Assembly (NCBI GenBank): GCA_937915785.1 | Contig: CALGGY010000074.1 | Coordinates: 1-41,085 of the forward strand | From: an uncultured Bacteroidales bacterium | GTDB taxonomy: Bacteria > Bacteroidota > Bacteroidia > Bacteroidales > P3 | Direction: 5' to 3' | DNA length: 41,085 bases | Part shown: piece after piece, positions 23,636 to 30,976 of the stretch | Layout: the number at the start of each line of letters is the position of its first letter | Position numbering within the stretch: the first letter of the stretch is position 1 | Made by a program: the position numbers and the translations under genes | The notes under the pieces: model-generated | Told to the model about the DNA's origin: nothing | The model's input: the letters and a program-made list of their open reading frames with translations, nothing else | Database searches by the model: none

Positions 23636-24343
23636 TTATTTGCTTAACATGTCGTCGGTGGTAAGCTTGAAACCTACGCCATGGATATTTACAATTTTCA
23701 CAGAGGGGTCTTCCTTAAGGTAGCGGCGCAGCTTGGTAATATACACGTCCATACTGCGGGCGGCAAAATAGCTATCATCTTTCCAAATTTTGTTCAATGT
23801 GGTAACACGGTCTATCACTTGGTTGAAATTCACGCAGAACATGTGAAGCAGGTCCGATTCTTTGGAAGTGAGGTGCTGTTCCTTTCCGTTGATGGTAAGC
23901 GTCTGGCGGTCGGAGTTGAACACAAACTGACCTATGTTGAAAACGCTTGCCGAGGGCTTTTCCTCCTTGCAACGGTGCAGAACGGCATTGATACGGGCAA
24001 ACAGCTCCTCAATGCTGAACGGTTTTGTGATATAATCGTCGGCACCAATCTCGAAGCCTTTCAGCTTGTCGTTCTCCAACGTCTTGGAAGTAAGGAATAT
24101 AACAGGCATCGACGGGTTCAGGCGCTTTATATCCTTGGCCACCTCGAAACCGTCCTTAATGGGCATCATCACGTCAAGCACGCAAATGTCCACGTTTTCT
24201 TCGTTGCGAAACAGCTCCATTGCTTTTTCACCGTCTATTGCCAAAAAAACGTTACAGCCTTTTTGTTTCAGATATGCACGTAGTATTGTACCCAGATTGG
24301 GGTCGTCTTCTGCTAAGAGAATGTTTATCATCTCATTGTTCAT
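23636..24343 (-). CDS. rprY: OmpR-family response regulator, RprY-like
   Basis: A 235-aa two-component regulator. The receiver domain (about 6-120) has the acidic pair EDD, phospho-acceptor D in CVLDVMMP, the TS pair in IFLTSK and K in ITKPFS. The C-terminal OmpR-type winged helix (about 133-228) has the LTSKESDLLHMF helix and a DVYITKLRRYL recognition helix. It closely resembles Bacteroidota RprY. No histidine kinase gene is adjacent; its partner (RprX) is presumably elsewhere. It is followed by a strong terminator. Confidence 0.88.
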   Translation of the reverse strand: MNNEMINILLAEDDPNLGTILRAYLKQKGCNVFLAIDGEKAMELFRNEENVDICVLDVMMPIKDGFEVAKDIKRLNPSMPVIFLTSKTLENDKLKGFEIGADDYITKPFSIEELFARINAVLHRCKEEKPSASVFNIGQFVFNSDRQTLTINGKEQHLTSKESDLLHMFCVNFNQVIDRVTTLNKIWKDDSYFAARSMDVYITKLRRYLKEDPSVKIVNIHGVGFKLTTDDMLSK

Positions 24344-24374
24344 ATATGTATGTGTTATAGTGTTAGTTAAATAA

Positions 24375-24806
24375 TCATTCTGTTATCGTGATTTTAAGAA
24401 TTTTGTCGCCTTTGCGGATTTTGTCTATCACGTCGAGGCCTTCGCAAACCCTGCCGAAACAGGTGTGATGGCGGTCGAGGTGCCGGGTATTTTCGCGGTT
24501 CATACAGATAAAGAACTGCGAGCCGCCAGTGTCTCGTCCGGCATGTGCCATCGACAGCACTCCTCGGTCGTGGTACTGGTTGTCGCCATCGAGCTCACAT
24601 TTTATTGTATATCCCGGGCCACCGGTGCCGTCGCCACGCGGACAACCGCCTTGTATCACAAAATCGGGTATCACACGATGGAAAGTCAGTCCATCGTAAA
24701 AGCCGCTTTTTGCCAGTTTCACAAAGTTAGCCACAGTGTTGGGCGCATCTTTCTCGTAAAAGCGCACCTTCATAGTTCCTTTTGCAGTTTCTATAATAGC
24801 TTCCAT
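24375..24806 (-). CDS. Cyclophilin-type peptidyl-prolyl isomerase
   Basis: A 143-aa compact cyclophilin catalysing cis-trans isomerisation of proline peptide bonds. The catalytic arginine is in FHRVIPDFVIQGG, followed by GSQFFI and the HLDRHHTCFGRV segment, all family hallmarks. There is no signal peptide, so a cytoplasmic form is likely. It lies between lepB (98-bp gap) and the response regulator. Confidence 0.93.
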   Translation of the reverse strand: MEAIIETAKGTMKVRFYEKDAPNTVANFVKLAKSGFYDGLTFHRVIPDFVIQGGCPRGDGTGGPGYTIKCELDGDNQYHDRGVLSMAHAGRDTGGSQFFICMNRENTRHLDRHHTCFGRVCEGLDVIDKIRKGDKILKITITE

Positions 24807-24904
24807 GTGGGGTTATTGTCTATATATAAAATATGTTTGTTATCTGTTTTTCGTTTGTTAGTAACTGAAATAACAAAATCTTATTGTGTGATTTTTAATT
24901 TTTT

Positions 24905-26728
24905 TTATAAACACGAAACTTTTCTGAATATTCTGTTCCAACGTATCTTTTTAAAGAACGATTTTTGGTCTTTGTCCCACGACAAAAGCACCAGCGTGGC
25001 TTTGCCAACAATATGATCTTCAGGCACAAAGCCCCAGTAGCGGCTGTCGGCGGAGTTGTGGCGGTTGTCGCCCATCATCCAATAGTAGTCCATCTTGAAA
25101 GTGTACGAGGTTGTTTCTTTGTCGTTGATAAAAATTTTTCCTCCGCGCACTTCTAGCTTGTTGCGTTCGAATACTTCTATTGCCCTGCGGTACACAGGCA
25201 GGTTGTCGGTGGTGAGCTCCACGGTGGCTCCGGCTTTGGGTATCCACACCGGACCGAAGTTGTCCACGTTCCAGTTTTTGCTCTCCATGTATGGGAAAAT
25301 TTCGTATTCGCGATAGCCGGGAAATACCTCGGTGGGGATTATGCGTTCCACACCCGTGCGGGCCTGCAGCATCTGCACTTTCTCCTGCGTAAGTGGCAGC
25401 GTGTAGTAGCAGTAGCGGGCTTTGTTCACCGCTTCTTCCGAAAATCCCATCGCGGCGAGCTTGCCGCTCAACGTTGGCCAAGCCTGATAGTCCACAAACA
25501 GTTTCACCAAAAACTCGGCGCTGTCGGCAAAATTGTCGAAATTCACTGCACCGCCCAAATCGGCAGTATAAACGGGTTCCCAGCCGTAAACAATGCTACG
25601 CAGGTCTGCTGAGCCAATTACTTGATTGAGCTGTATCTTATTCATCCTCATATAAGTGCACTGGTAATCGCCCATCAGCTGCATCATCGAGGCATCCTCG
25701 TTGGAGATACCCATGCCAAGCAGCTCATCGGCCGAAAGGGGGTTGGCGCCCATCTGCAATTCCACTATATGACGGAACTGCAAGTTTTCGGGATTGTCGA
25801 TTGGCTTGCCGTTGATATACACCATTCGGTGACGGATTTCCAACGTCTCGCCGGGCAGACCGATGGTGCGTTTTATAAAGTTCTCGCGTTTGTCAACGGG
25901 GCGGGTTATTATTTTGCCGAAAGGCTGGTCGGGACCGTTCACATACTGACGGCTGGCATTCATATCTATATGGTTGTCGCGACTCACTTGGCGCACAATG
26001 GAGTGGTAGCTCACATTACTCTGATATTCAACGGACAGGGTGTCGCCGTCAGGGAAATTGAACACCGTGGCGTCGAAACGCTCCACATCGCATTTGCCAT
26101 AGCGGTGATAGGGCAACTCTATAATGTCCGAAAAGGATTTCACTTTTCCATTGGTAAATGGCAACGAGTTGTGTATCAACGGAAAAGCTATGGGCGTCAT
26201 TGGAAAACGGGGACCGTACGATGTTTTGCTAACATACAGGAAATCGCCCACCATCAGAGATTTCTCCATCGACGACGACGGTATGTTGTACAGCTCAAAA
26301 ACAAAGGTTCGGATAATATGTGCGGCAACCAAAGCAAATATAAAGGCATCAACCCACTCGCGGGCGGAGCTGAGCTTGTGCGGCGGCAAATCCTTGGGAT
26401 GGGTGTAAACCATTTTCGGCGAAAGTCCCAGATATGGAAGATACAGGAAAGGCACTATCACGGCAATGGTCTGCTCCAAAAGACCGTAGCGCCGGAAAAC
26501 CTTGGCAGTTTCTACCACCAGCAGCAGATATGTGAATATGTTGATGGCCGGTATAAGCATGTATATGTACCATTTCCAGCTTTTGCCGAGCACATCTTTT
26601 ATCCACACCACTATATTATATACAGGCACAATGGCTTTCCATGGTGCTATGCCAGCCTTGCGGAAAACGAACCAAAGGCCGAAAAACGGCATCAACAGAT
26701 ATATCAAAAGAAAAATTTCAAATCCCAT
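24905..26728 (-). CDS. lepB: Signal peptidase I, long Bacteroidota form
   Basis: A 607-aa membrane protease that removes signal peptides from exported proteins. The N-terminus holds three membrane segments (about 4-22, 53-72, 86-103), a DUF5684-like region, before the usual anchor (about 127-147). Catalytic S153 is in IPSSSM and the general base K286 in FIKRTIGLPGE; the late MGDNRHNSADSRYWG box is intact. A large insertion separates box D from the late MGDNR box, making it longer than most. The C-terminus ends with a basic tail. Likely monocistronic or read from the DUF58 gene 83 bp upstream. Confidence 0.93.
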   Translation of the reverse strand: MGFEIFLLIYLLMPFFGLWFVFRKAGIAPWKAIVPVYNIVVWIKDVLGKSWKWYIYMLIPAINIFTYLLLVVETAKVFRRYGLLEQTIAVIVPFLYLPYLGLSPKMVYTHPKDLPPHKLSSAREWVDAFIFALVAAHIIRTFVFELYNIPSSSMEKSLMVGDFLYVSKTSYGPRFPMTPIAFPLIHNSLPFTNGKVKSFSDIIELPYHRYGKCDVERFDATVFNFPDGDTLSVEYQSNVSYHSIVRQVSRDNHIDMNASRQYVNGPDQPFGKIITRPVDKRENFIKRTIGLPGETLEIRHRMVYINGKPIDNPENLQFRHIVELQMGANPLSADELLGMGISNEDASMMQLMGDYQCTYMRMNKIQLNQVIGSADLRSIVYGWEPVYTADLGGAVNFDNFADSAEFLVKLFVDYQAWPTLSGKLAAMGFSEEAVNKARYCYYTLPLTQEKVQMLQARTGVERIIPTEVFPGYREYEIFPYMESKNWNVDNFGPVWIPKAGATVELTTDNLPVYRRAIEVFERNKLEVRGGKIFINDKETTSYTFKMDYYWMMGDNRHNSADSRYWGFVPEDHIVGKATLVLLSWDKDQKSFFKKIRWNRIFRKVSCL

Positions 26729-26811
26729 AACGTGTTATTATTTACAAATTTTAAAAAAATGAAAACGAGCCATATTTATATTTATTGCGTAACAGCCGGA
26801 AAAAAAGAGGT

Positions 26812-27762
26812 TCAGAGCATTTTCACGCGTTTATACAGATAGGGTTGCAACACTTGGTCGAAGCCTTGGCCAACGTCAACCTCCACATAATCAACATTAT
26901 GCTGAATGGCGCGTTGTTTTATTCCGTTCATGCGTTTTTTCATTGCGTCGGCATATTTTTCGGCCACTGCCGAGGGCGAGAGTTTCAACTGCCTGCCGCT
27001 TTCCATATCCACAAACAGATGGGGGCGGTTTTCGAAACGCAGGTCTATCTCGTGCTGTTTGTCGAGCAGATGGAAAAGTATCACCTCGTGCTTGCAATGG
27101 CGCAGATGTCGCACGGCGTCGAACAGGCGTTCCTGCTCGGCATCGTCGAACAGTGCGTCGGTGAACAGCACCACCAGCGAACGGCGGTGCAGCTGCTCGG
27201 CAAGCTGGTGCAAGGGTTCGGCGATGTGGGTGGACTGCGGCGGCAGGGTGTCAATAGCCATCGGCGAAAGCAGCTTTTCCAACTGGCCGTAAACATAATT
27301 CTGATGCACGGTGCGCGAATGCAACGGGGTTTGCAGATCTATGCTGTCCGAAACCAGCGCCAGCCCGAAGGCGTCGCGCTGACGGTGAAGCATCTCCACA
27401 AGCACGGCGGCGGCATAAGTGGCAAAGGTGATTTTGTTGGGGTGGTCGATGTTGTTGTGCCGCTCCAACGGGTAATACATCGACCGCGAGGTGTCTATCA
27501 CAATCTGGCACCGAAGGTTGGTCTCTTCCTCAAAGGTTTTGACAAACAGTTTGTCGGTGCGGCCGTACAGTTTCCAGTCGATATGCTTGGTGGACTCGCC
27601 GCTGTTGTACAGCCGGTGCTCCGAAAACTCAACCGAAAAGCCATGGAAAGGACTTTTGTGCAGACCCACAATAAAACCCTCAACCACCTGACGAGCAAGC
27701 AGTTCCAAATTGCGGTAGCGTTCTACCCTACCCCTTTCCATGCGGTTTTGTCCGTCGGTCAT
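26812..27762 (-). CDS. DUF58 family protein with von Willebrand-like metal site
   Basis: A 316-aa soluble DUF58 protein. The stretch VEFSEHRLYNSGESTKHIDW is the DUF58 signature, and VIDTSRSM gives a DxSxS metal-binding motif as in von Willebrand A domains. In Bacteroidota such genes usually sit with MoxR ATPases and BatA/BatB-type membrane proteins; here those partners are absent and the neighbours are trxA and lepB. Role unknown, likely protein assembly or envelope stress. Confidence 0.9.
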   Translation of the reverse strand: MTDGQNRMERGRVERYRNLELLARQVVEGFIVGLHKSPFHGFSVEFSEHRLYNSGESTKHIDWKLYGRTDKLFVKTFEEETNLRCQIVIDTSRSMYYPLERHNNIDHPNKITFATYAAAVLVEMLHRQRDAFGLALVSDSIDLQTPLHSRTVHQNYVYGQLEKLLSPMAIDTLPPQSTHIAEPLHQLAEQLHRRSLVVLFTDALFDDAEQERLFDAVRHLRHCKHEVILFHLLDKQHEIDLRFENRPHLFVDMESGRQLKLSPSAVAEKYADAMKKRMNGIKQRAIQHNVDYVEVDVGQGFDQVLQPYLYKRVKML

Positions 27763-27783
27763 CGGTTTTGTTTTTCAATCAAC

Positions 27784-27835
27784 AAAAAAAAGCATTCCGG
27801 CAGATCGTGTGTCGGGTCTGCCGAAATGTTTTTTC
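27784..27835. terminator. Intrinsic terminator between trxA and DUF58 gene
   Basis: Arms AGCATTCCGGCAGA (27791-27804) and TCTGCCGAAATGTT (27817-27830) pair with one or two mismatches, flanked by A and T tracts. It would end the trxA transcript on the minus strand. Confidence 0.75.
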
Positions 27836-27850
27836 CATTCAGGAACGAAC

Positions 27851-28171
27851 TTATTTAAAAAGTTGTTCCAATTTTTCGGTGAGTTGGGCTTTGGGGACAG
27901 CTCCCACGCTTTTGTCCACCTGCTGGCCGTTTTTGAAAAAGAGCACTGTGGGCACATTGCGTATCTTGAGCTGGGCCGATGTTTCGGGACATTCGTCAAC
28001 GTCGGCTTTGGCCACAACGGCCCTACCTGCATATTCCTCGGCAATTTGCTCCACCACGGGGGCCAGGGCCTTGCAGGGGCCGCACCATGTGGCACCGAAA
28101 TCTACCATAACGGGCAATGCGGATTTCAAAACTATTTCTTCAAAACTGGCGTCTGTAATGTGTTCTGCCAT
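27851..28171 (-). CDS. trxA: Thioredoxin
   Basis: A 106-aa cytoplasmic thioredoxin that reduces protein disulfides. The active site is WCGPCK in the FGATWCGPCKALAP segment; the cis-proline is in RNVPTVLFFKNG. Length is standard. A TAACTTTG -7 box on the minus strand (28215-28208) lies 37 bp upstream of the start. It is followed by a terminator. Confidence 0.96.
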   Translation of the reverse strand: MAEHITDASFEEIVLKSALPVMVDFGATWCGPCKALAPVVEQIAEEYAGRAVVAKADVDECPETSAQLKIRNVPTVLFFKNGQQVDKSVGAVPKAQLTEKLEQLFK

Positions 28172-28288
28172 AACAATTTATTGTTTTATTGTTTATAATT
28201 CGGTTTGCAAAGTTACGAAAAAAAAGCCGCATTGCGACAGTTTTCGTTCACTTTTTATACAAAAAAATGAGCAATTGTCGTGCCACGA

Positions 28289-28990
28289 CTACAAAATTGA
28301 CATAATGTCAGTTAGTGCGGTAACGGTATAGGTAGGTTCAAAATCGGGCTTGGCGCCGGTAAAGTTACAGAAAATCTGGTCGATACCGGCATTGCGGGCA
28401 CCGGCAATGTCCACATTTATGTCGTCGCCCACAAGCATGCACTGCGGTGGTTCTGTGTGCAAACTGCCAAGCACGTGGTCGAAAAAAGGGCGGTGGGGTT
28501 TCTGAAAACCTATGTCCTCCGACAAAAAGACATGTTCGAAATATCCATATATGCCCGATGTGCGCATTTTTTCGCACTGCACCTCCTTGAAACCGTTGCT
28601 CACCACGCTCAGGCGGTATCCTCGGCCTTTGAAATACTCCAAAAGTTGCTTGGCGCCGGGGATGAGGGCGGTTTTCTTTGGACTTTCGAAAACATAATAG
28701 TCGCCAAGGCGTTTGCCAAGAGTGTAGGTGTTTTCCACTCCAAAATGGTCGAGTGTAAGCGAAAAACGCGACACATAAAGCTCGTCCTTGCTAAGGGTGC
28801 CGTTGTTGTAGGCCTGCCACAGTCCGGCGTTGATAACATGGTATGCTTTGAAAAAGGTATGGAAATCGGCATGGCATAGTGCCTGCAGGCCAAACTCGGC
28901 AAAAAGTTCGCGCATGGTTTGCTCGCTGTTGCGCTCAAAATCCCATAGCGTGCGGTCCAAATCAATGAGTATGTGCTTGTATTTTGGCAT
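28289..28990 (-). CDS. HAD-family phosphatase, YjjG-like nucleotidase
   Basis: A 233-aa HAD hydrolase. Motif I is DLDRTLWD, motif II is the serine in VVSNG, motif III is the lysine in FQKPHRPFF, and motif IV is GDDINVDIAGA. The arrangement matches the YjjG group, which removes phosphate from non-canonical pyrimidine nucleotides; substrate assignment is from family resemblance. It lies 53 bp after rplY across a terminator. Confidence 0.88.
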   Translation of the reverse strand: MPKYKHILIDLDRTLWDFERNSEQTMRELFAEFGLQALCHADFHTFFKAYHVINAGLWQAYNNGTLSKDELYVSRFSLTLDHFGVENTYTLGKRLGDYYVFESPKKTALIPGAKQLLEYFKGRGYRLSVVSNGFKEVQCEKMRTSGIYGYFEHVFLSEDIGFQKPHRPFFDHVLGSLHTEPPQCMLVGDDINVDIAGARNAGIDQIFCNFTGAKPDFEPTYTVTALTDIMSIL

Positions 28991-28999
28991 AATAAAAAA

Positions 29000-29025
29000 G
29001 GGTCATGACGGTTGCGCCATGACCC
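29000..29025 (-). terminator. Intrinsic terminator after rplY
   Basis: Arms GGGTCATG (29000-29007) and CATGACCC (29018-29025), with partial pairing inside the loop; the minus-strand RNA runs into U residues at 28999-28994. Confidence 0.85.
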
Positions 29026-29043
29026 AAATAAAAGATTCTAAAT

Positions 29044-29634
29044 TTATTCGGCTGCAGGAGCTTCTTCGCCATCGGCTGTGGCTGTGGCGCTCGAACGAGT
29101 GGACTTAACAGTAACCACAACGCTCGACTTAACATCGAGAAGCTCGAAGTTGTTGGCAGGAACTTCCTGAACTTTAATGCCTTGCAGAACGTCCAGATTG
29201 GTAACGTCGAGGACGATTTTGTTGGGCATGTCCTTAGGAAGAGCTTTCACTTTCAGACGTTTGATTTTGGTAACCAGCTTGCCGCCCTTCATCACACCTT
29301 TGGAGCTGCCTGTGGTGTAAACGGGTATGGACATAACAATTGGCTTGTCGTCGCTAAGTTCGTAAAAATCAGCGTGATAAACAATTTCTGTTACGGGGTG
29401 GTACTGAATGTCTTTCAGCATGGTCATGTGTTTGGTGCCGCCAAGGTCGATCTCAATAAAGCAGGCGTCCGGAGTAAATATCACCGGATTGAAAGCTGTT
29501 TGAGGCACGGAGAACATTTTCTGTTCGTCTTTTCCGTACATAACACAAGGCACTTTGTCTTCGCGACGCAATGCTTTAGCATCCTTTTTCCCTACGTTCT
29601 CGCGGAGAGAACCGCTCATCGATACTATTTTCAT
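29044..29634 (-). CDS. rplY: Ribosomal protein bL25 (long Ctc-type form)
   Basis: A 196-aa protein of the large ribosomal subunit. The N-terminal 5S rRNA-binding domain has RREDKVPCVMYG and the FIEIDLGG segment, and the C-terminal Ctc-type extension (about 95-180) is present. It ends in an Ala/Glu-rich tail. The gene lies directly after prs, a common arrangement in bacteria, and is probably co-transcribed with it. Confidence 0.95.
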   Translation of the reverse strand: MKIVSMSGSLRENVGKKDAKALRREDKVPCVMYGKDEQKMFSVPQTAFNPVIFTPDACFIEIDLGGTKHMTMLKDIQYHPVTEIVYHADFYELSDDKPIVMSIPVYTTGSSKGVMKGGKLVTKIKRLKVKALPKDMPNKIVLDVTNLDVLQGIKVQEVPANNFELLDVKSSVVVTVKSTRSSATATADGEEAPAAE

Positions 29635-29683
29635 TTTGTTTTGTAATTTATTGATTATTAAAATATTGAATTAAAAAAGTTTC

Positions 29684-30670
29684 TTATTGCAAAGTTTCTA
29701 TAATGCCACGGTGATGTATTGTGGTTTCGTACAGGTCGTTGATGGACTGGTTGGTGATGATACGGTGTATAGCGTTGGCTATCAGCCAGTCGCACGAGAG
29801 GACGTGTATTTTTGGCGACTGCCGTTTGAGCGGAATGGTGTCGCTAACCACAAGTTCTTCGAGCTGCGAATCCTCAATTTTTTCGATAGCGTTGCCGCTG
29901 AGCACCGGGTGTGTTATCATGGCGCGCACCGATTTGGCGCCGTTGGCTTTGATAATGCCTGCGGCTTTGCAGATGGTGGAGCCGGTGTCGATAATGTCGT
30001 CGAGGAGTATCACATGTTTGCCTTCCACATCGCCGATAAGACGCATCTCGCCTATCTCGTTGGGTTTGTTGCGGTGTTTGTAGCAAATCACGAAACTGTT
30101 GTTCAGTGTTTTGGCATACATGCCGGCACGGCGCGAGCCGCCGAGGTCGGGCGAGGCAAAGAGCAGGTCGCCGTCGGGGATGTCGAGGCTGCGTATGTAG
30201 GGCATAAATAGCGACGAGCCGAAGAGGTGATCCACGGTGATGTGGAAGAAACCCTGTATCTGGTCGGCGTGGAGGTCCATCACCACCACACGGTCGACGC
30301 CTGCCACTTCGAGCATGTCGGCCACAAGGCGCGATGTTATCGGCACATGGGGCTTGTCCTTACGGTCCTGACGGGCAAAACCATAATAAGGTATTACGGC
30401 TATCACCTGTCCGGCGGAGGCGCGGCGGGCTGCGTCAACCATCATAAGCAGTTCGAAAAGGTTGTCGGCGGGAGGTGTGGTGGATTGGACGATGAACACC
30501 TTTTTTCCGCGCACGGATTCTTCGAAAGAAGGTTGAAATTCGCCGTCGGCATACTGAAAAACGACAGATTTTGCCAGCTGGACACCCAATTTTTCAACAA
30601 TTTTGCGGGTGAGGTTTTCTGTTGCCCTGCCCGTGAATATACATACTTGTTCTGGTGTTTCTAACTGCAT
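29684..30670 (-). CDS. prs: Ribose-phosphate pyrophosphokinase (PRPP synthase)
   Basis: A 328-aa enzyme that makes PRPP from ribose 5-phosphate and ATP for nucleotide, His and Trp synthesis. The ATG at 30670 fits family length; an in-frame upstream ATG at 30781 would add 37 residues crossing the promoter. FARQDRKDKP, the DLHADQIQGFF signature, and the PRPP loop DDIIDTGSTI are all intact. A consensus promoter lies 23-52 bp upstream. Confidence 0.96.
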   Translation of the reverse strand: MQLETPEQVCIFTGRATENLTRKIVEKLGVQLAKSVVFQYADGEFQPSFEESVRGKKVFIVQSTTPPADNLFELLMMVDAARRASAGQVIAVIPYYGFARQDRKDKPHVPITSRLVADMLEVAGVDRVVVMDLHADQIQGFFHITVDHLFGSSLFMPYIRSLDIPDGDLLFASPDLGGSRRAGMYAKTLNNSFVICYKHRNKPNEIGEMRLIGDVEGKHVILLDDIIDTGSTICKAAGIIKANGAKSVRAMITHPVLSGNAIEKIEDSQLEELVVSDTIPLKRQSPKIHVLSCDWLIANAIHRIITNQSINDLYETTIHHRGIIETLQ

Positions 30671-30692
30671 TTTGTATTGTTTTTTGAGTTTG

Positions 30693-30722
30693 CAAAAATA
30701 CACTTTTTTTCGGACATGACAA
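30693..30722 (-). promoter_or_regulatory. Promoter for prs
   Basis: On the minus strand: TTG (30722-30720), exactly 19 bp, then TATTTTTG (30700-30693), 22 bp before the ATG at 30670. Confidence 0.75.
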
Positions 30723-30742
30723 AAAAAATACGAAGAAAAATT

Positions 30743-30772
30743 TTGCCAATTGGAAAAAAGTTCGTAACTTTG
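30743..30772 (+). promoter_or_regulatory. Promoter for tRNA-Leu(CAA)
   Basis: TTG at 30743-30745, exactly 19 bp, then TAACTTTG at 30765-30772, about 40 bp before the tRNA; divergent from the prs promoter. Confidence 0.8.
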
Positions 30773-30812
30773 CACTTGCAAACGGGACGACAGATGAGTC
30801 CCCTACCCTGTT

Positions 30813-30896
30813 GCCCAGGTGGCGGAATTGGTAGACGCGTTGGTCTCAAAAACCAATGAGGTAACACTCGTGCCGGTTCGATCCCGGCCCCGGGTA
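30813..30896 (+). tRNA. tRNA-Leu (anticodon CAA)
   Basis: Anticodon stem TTGGT/ACCAA encloses loop CTCAAAA with anticodon CAA. D-arm, long variable arm and a GCCGG-TTCGATC-CCGGC T arm are present. Acceptor arm GCCCAGG against CCCGGGT contains a G-U end pair and an A-C mismatch at position 5. Discriminator A; CCA not encoded. Confidence 0.92.
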
Positions 30897-30901
30897 CAAA
30901 A

Positions 30902-30932
30902 AAAAAGTGCAATCAATGTGGTTGCACTTTTT
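30902..30932. terminator. Bidirectional terminator between tRNA-Leu and hsdR
   Basis: Perfect 11-bp stem AAAAAGTGCAA / TTGCACTTTTT around a 9-base loop. It serves the tRNA on the plus strand and hsdR on the minus strand. Confidence 0.88.
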
Positions 30933-30976
30933 CATTTCAAGCCTCAATAATTGCCATTGCTGGCACATCATTTTTT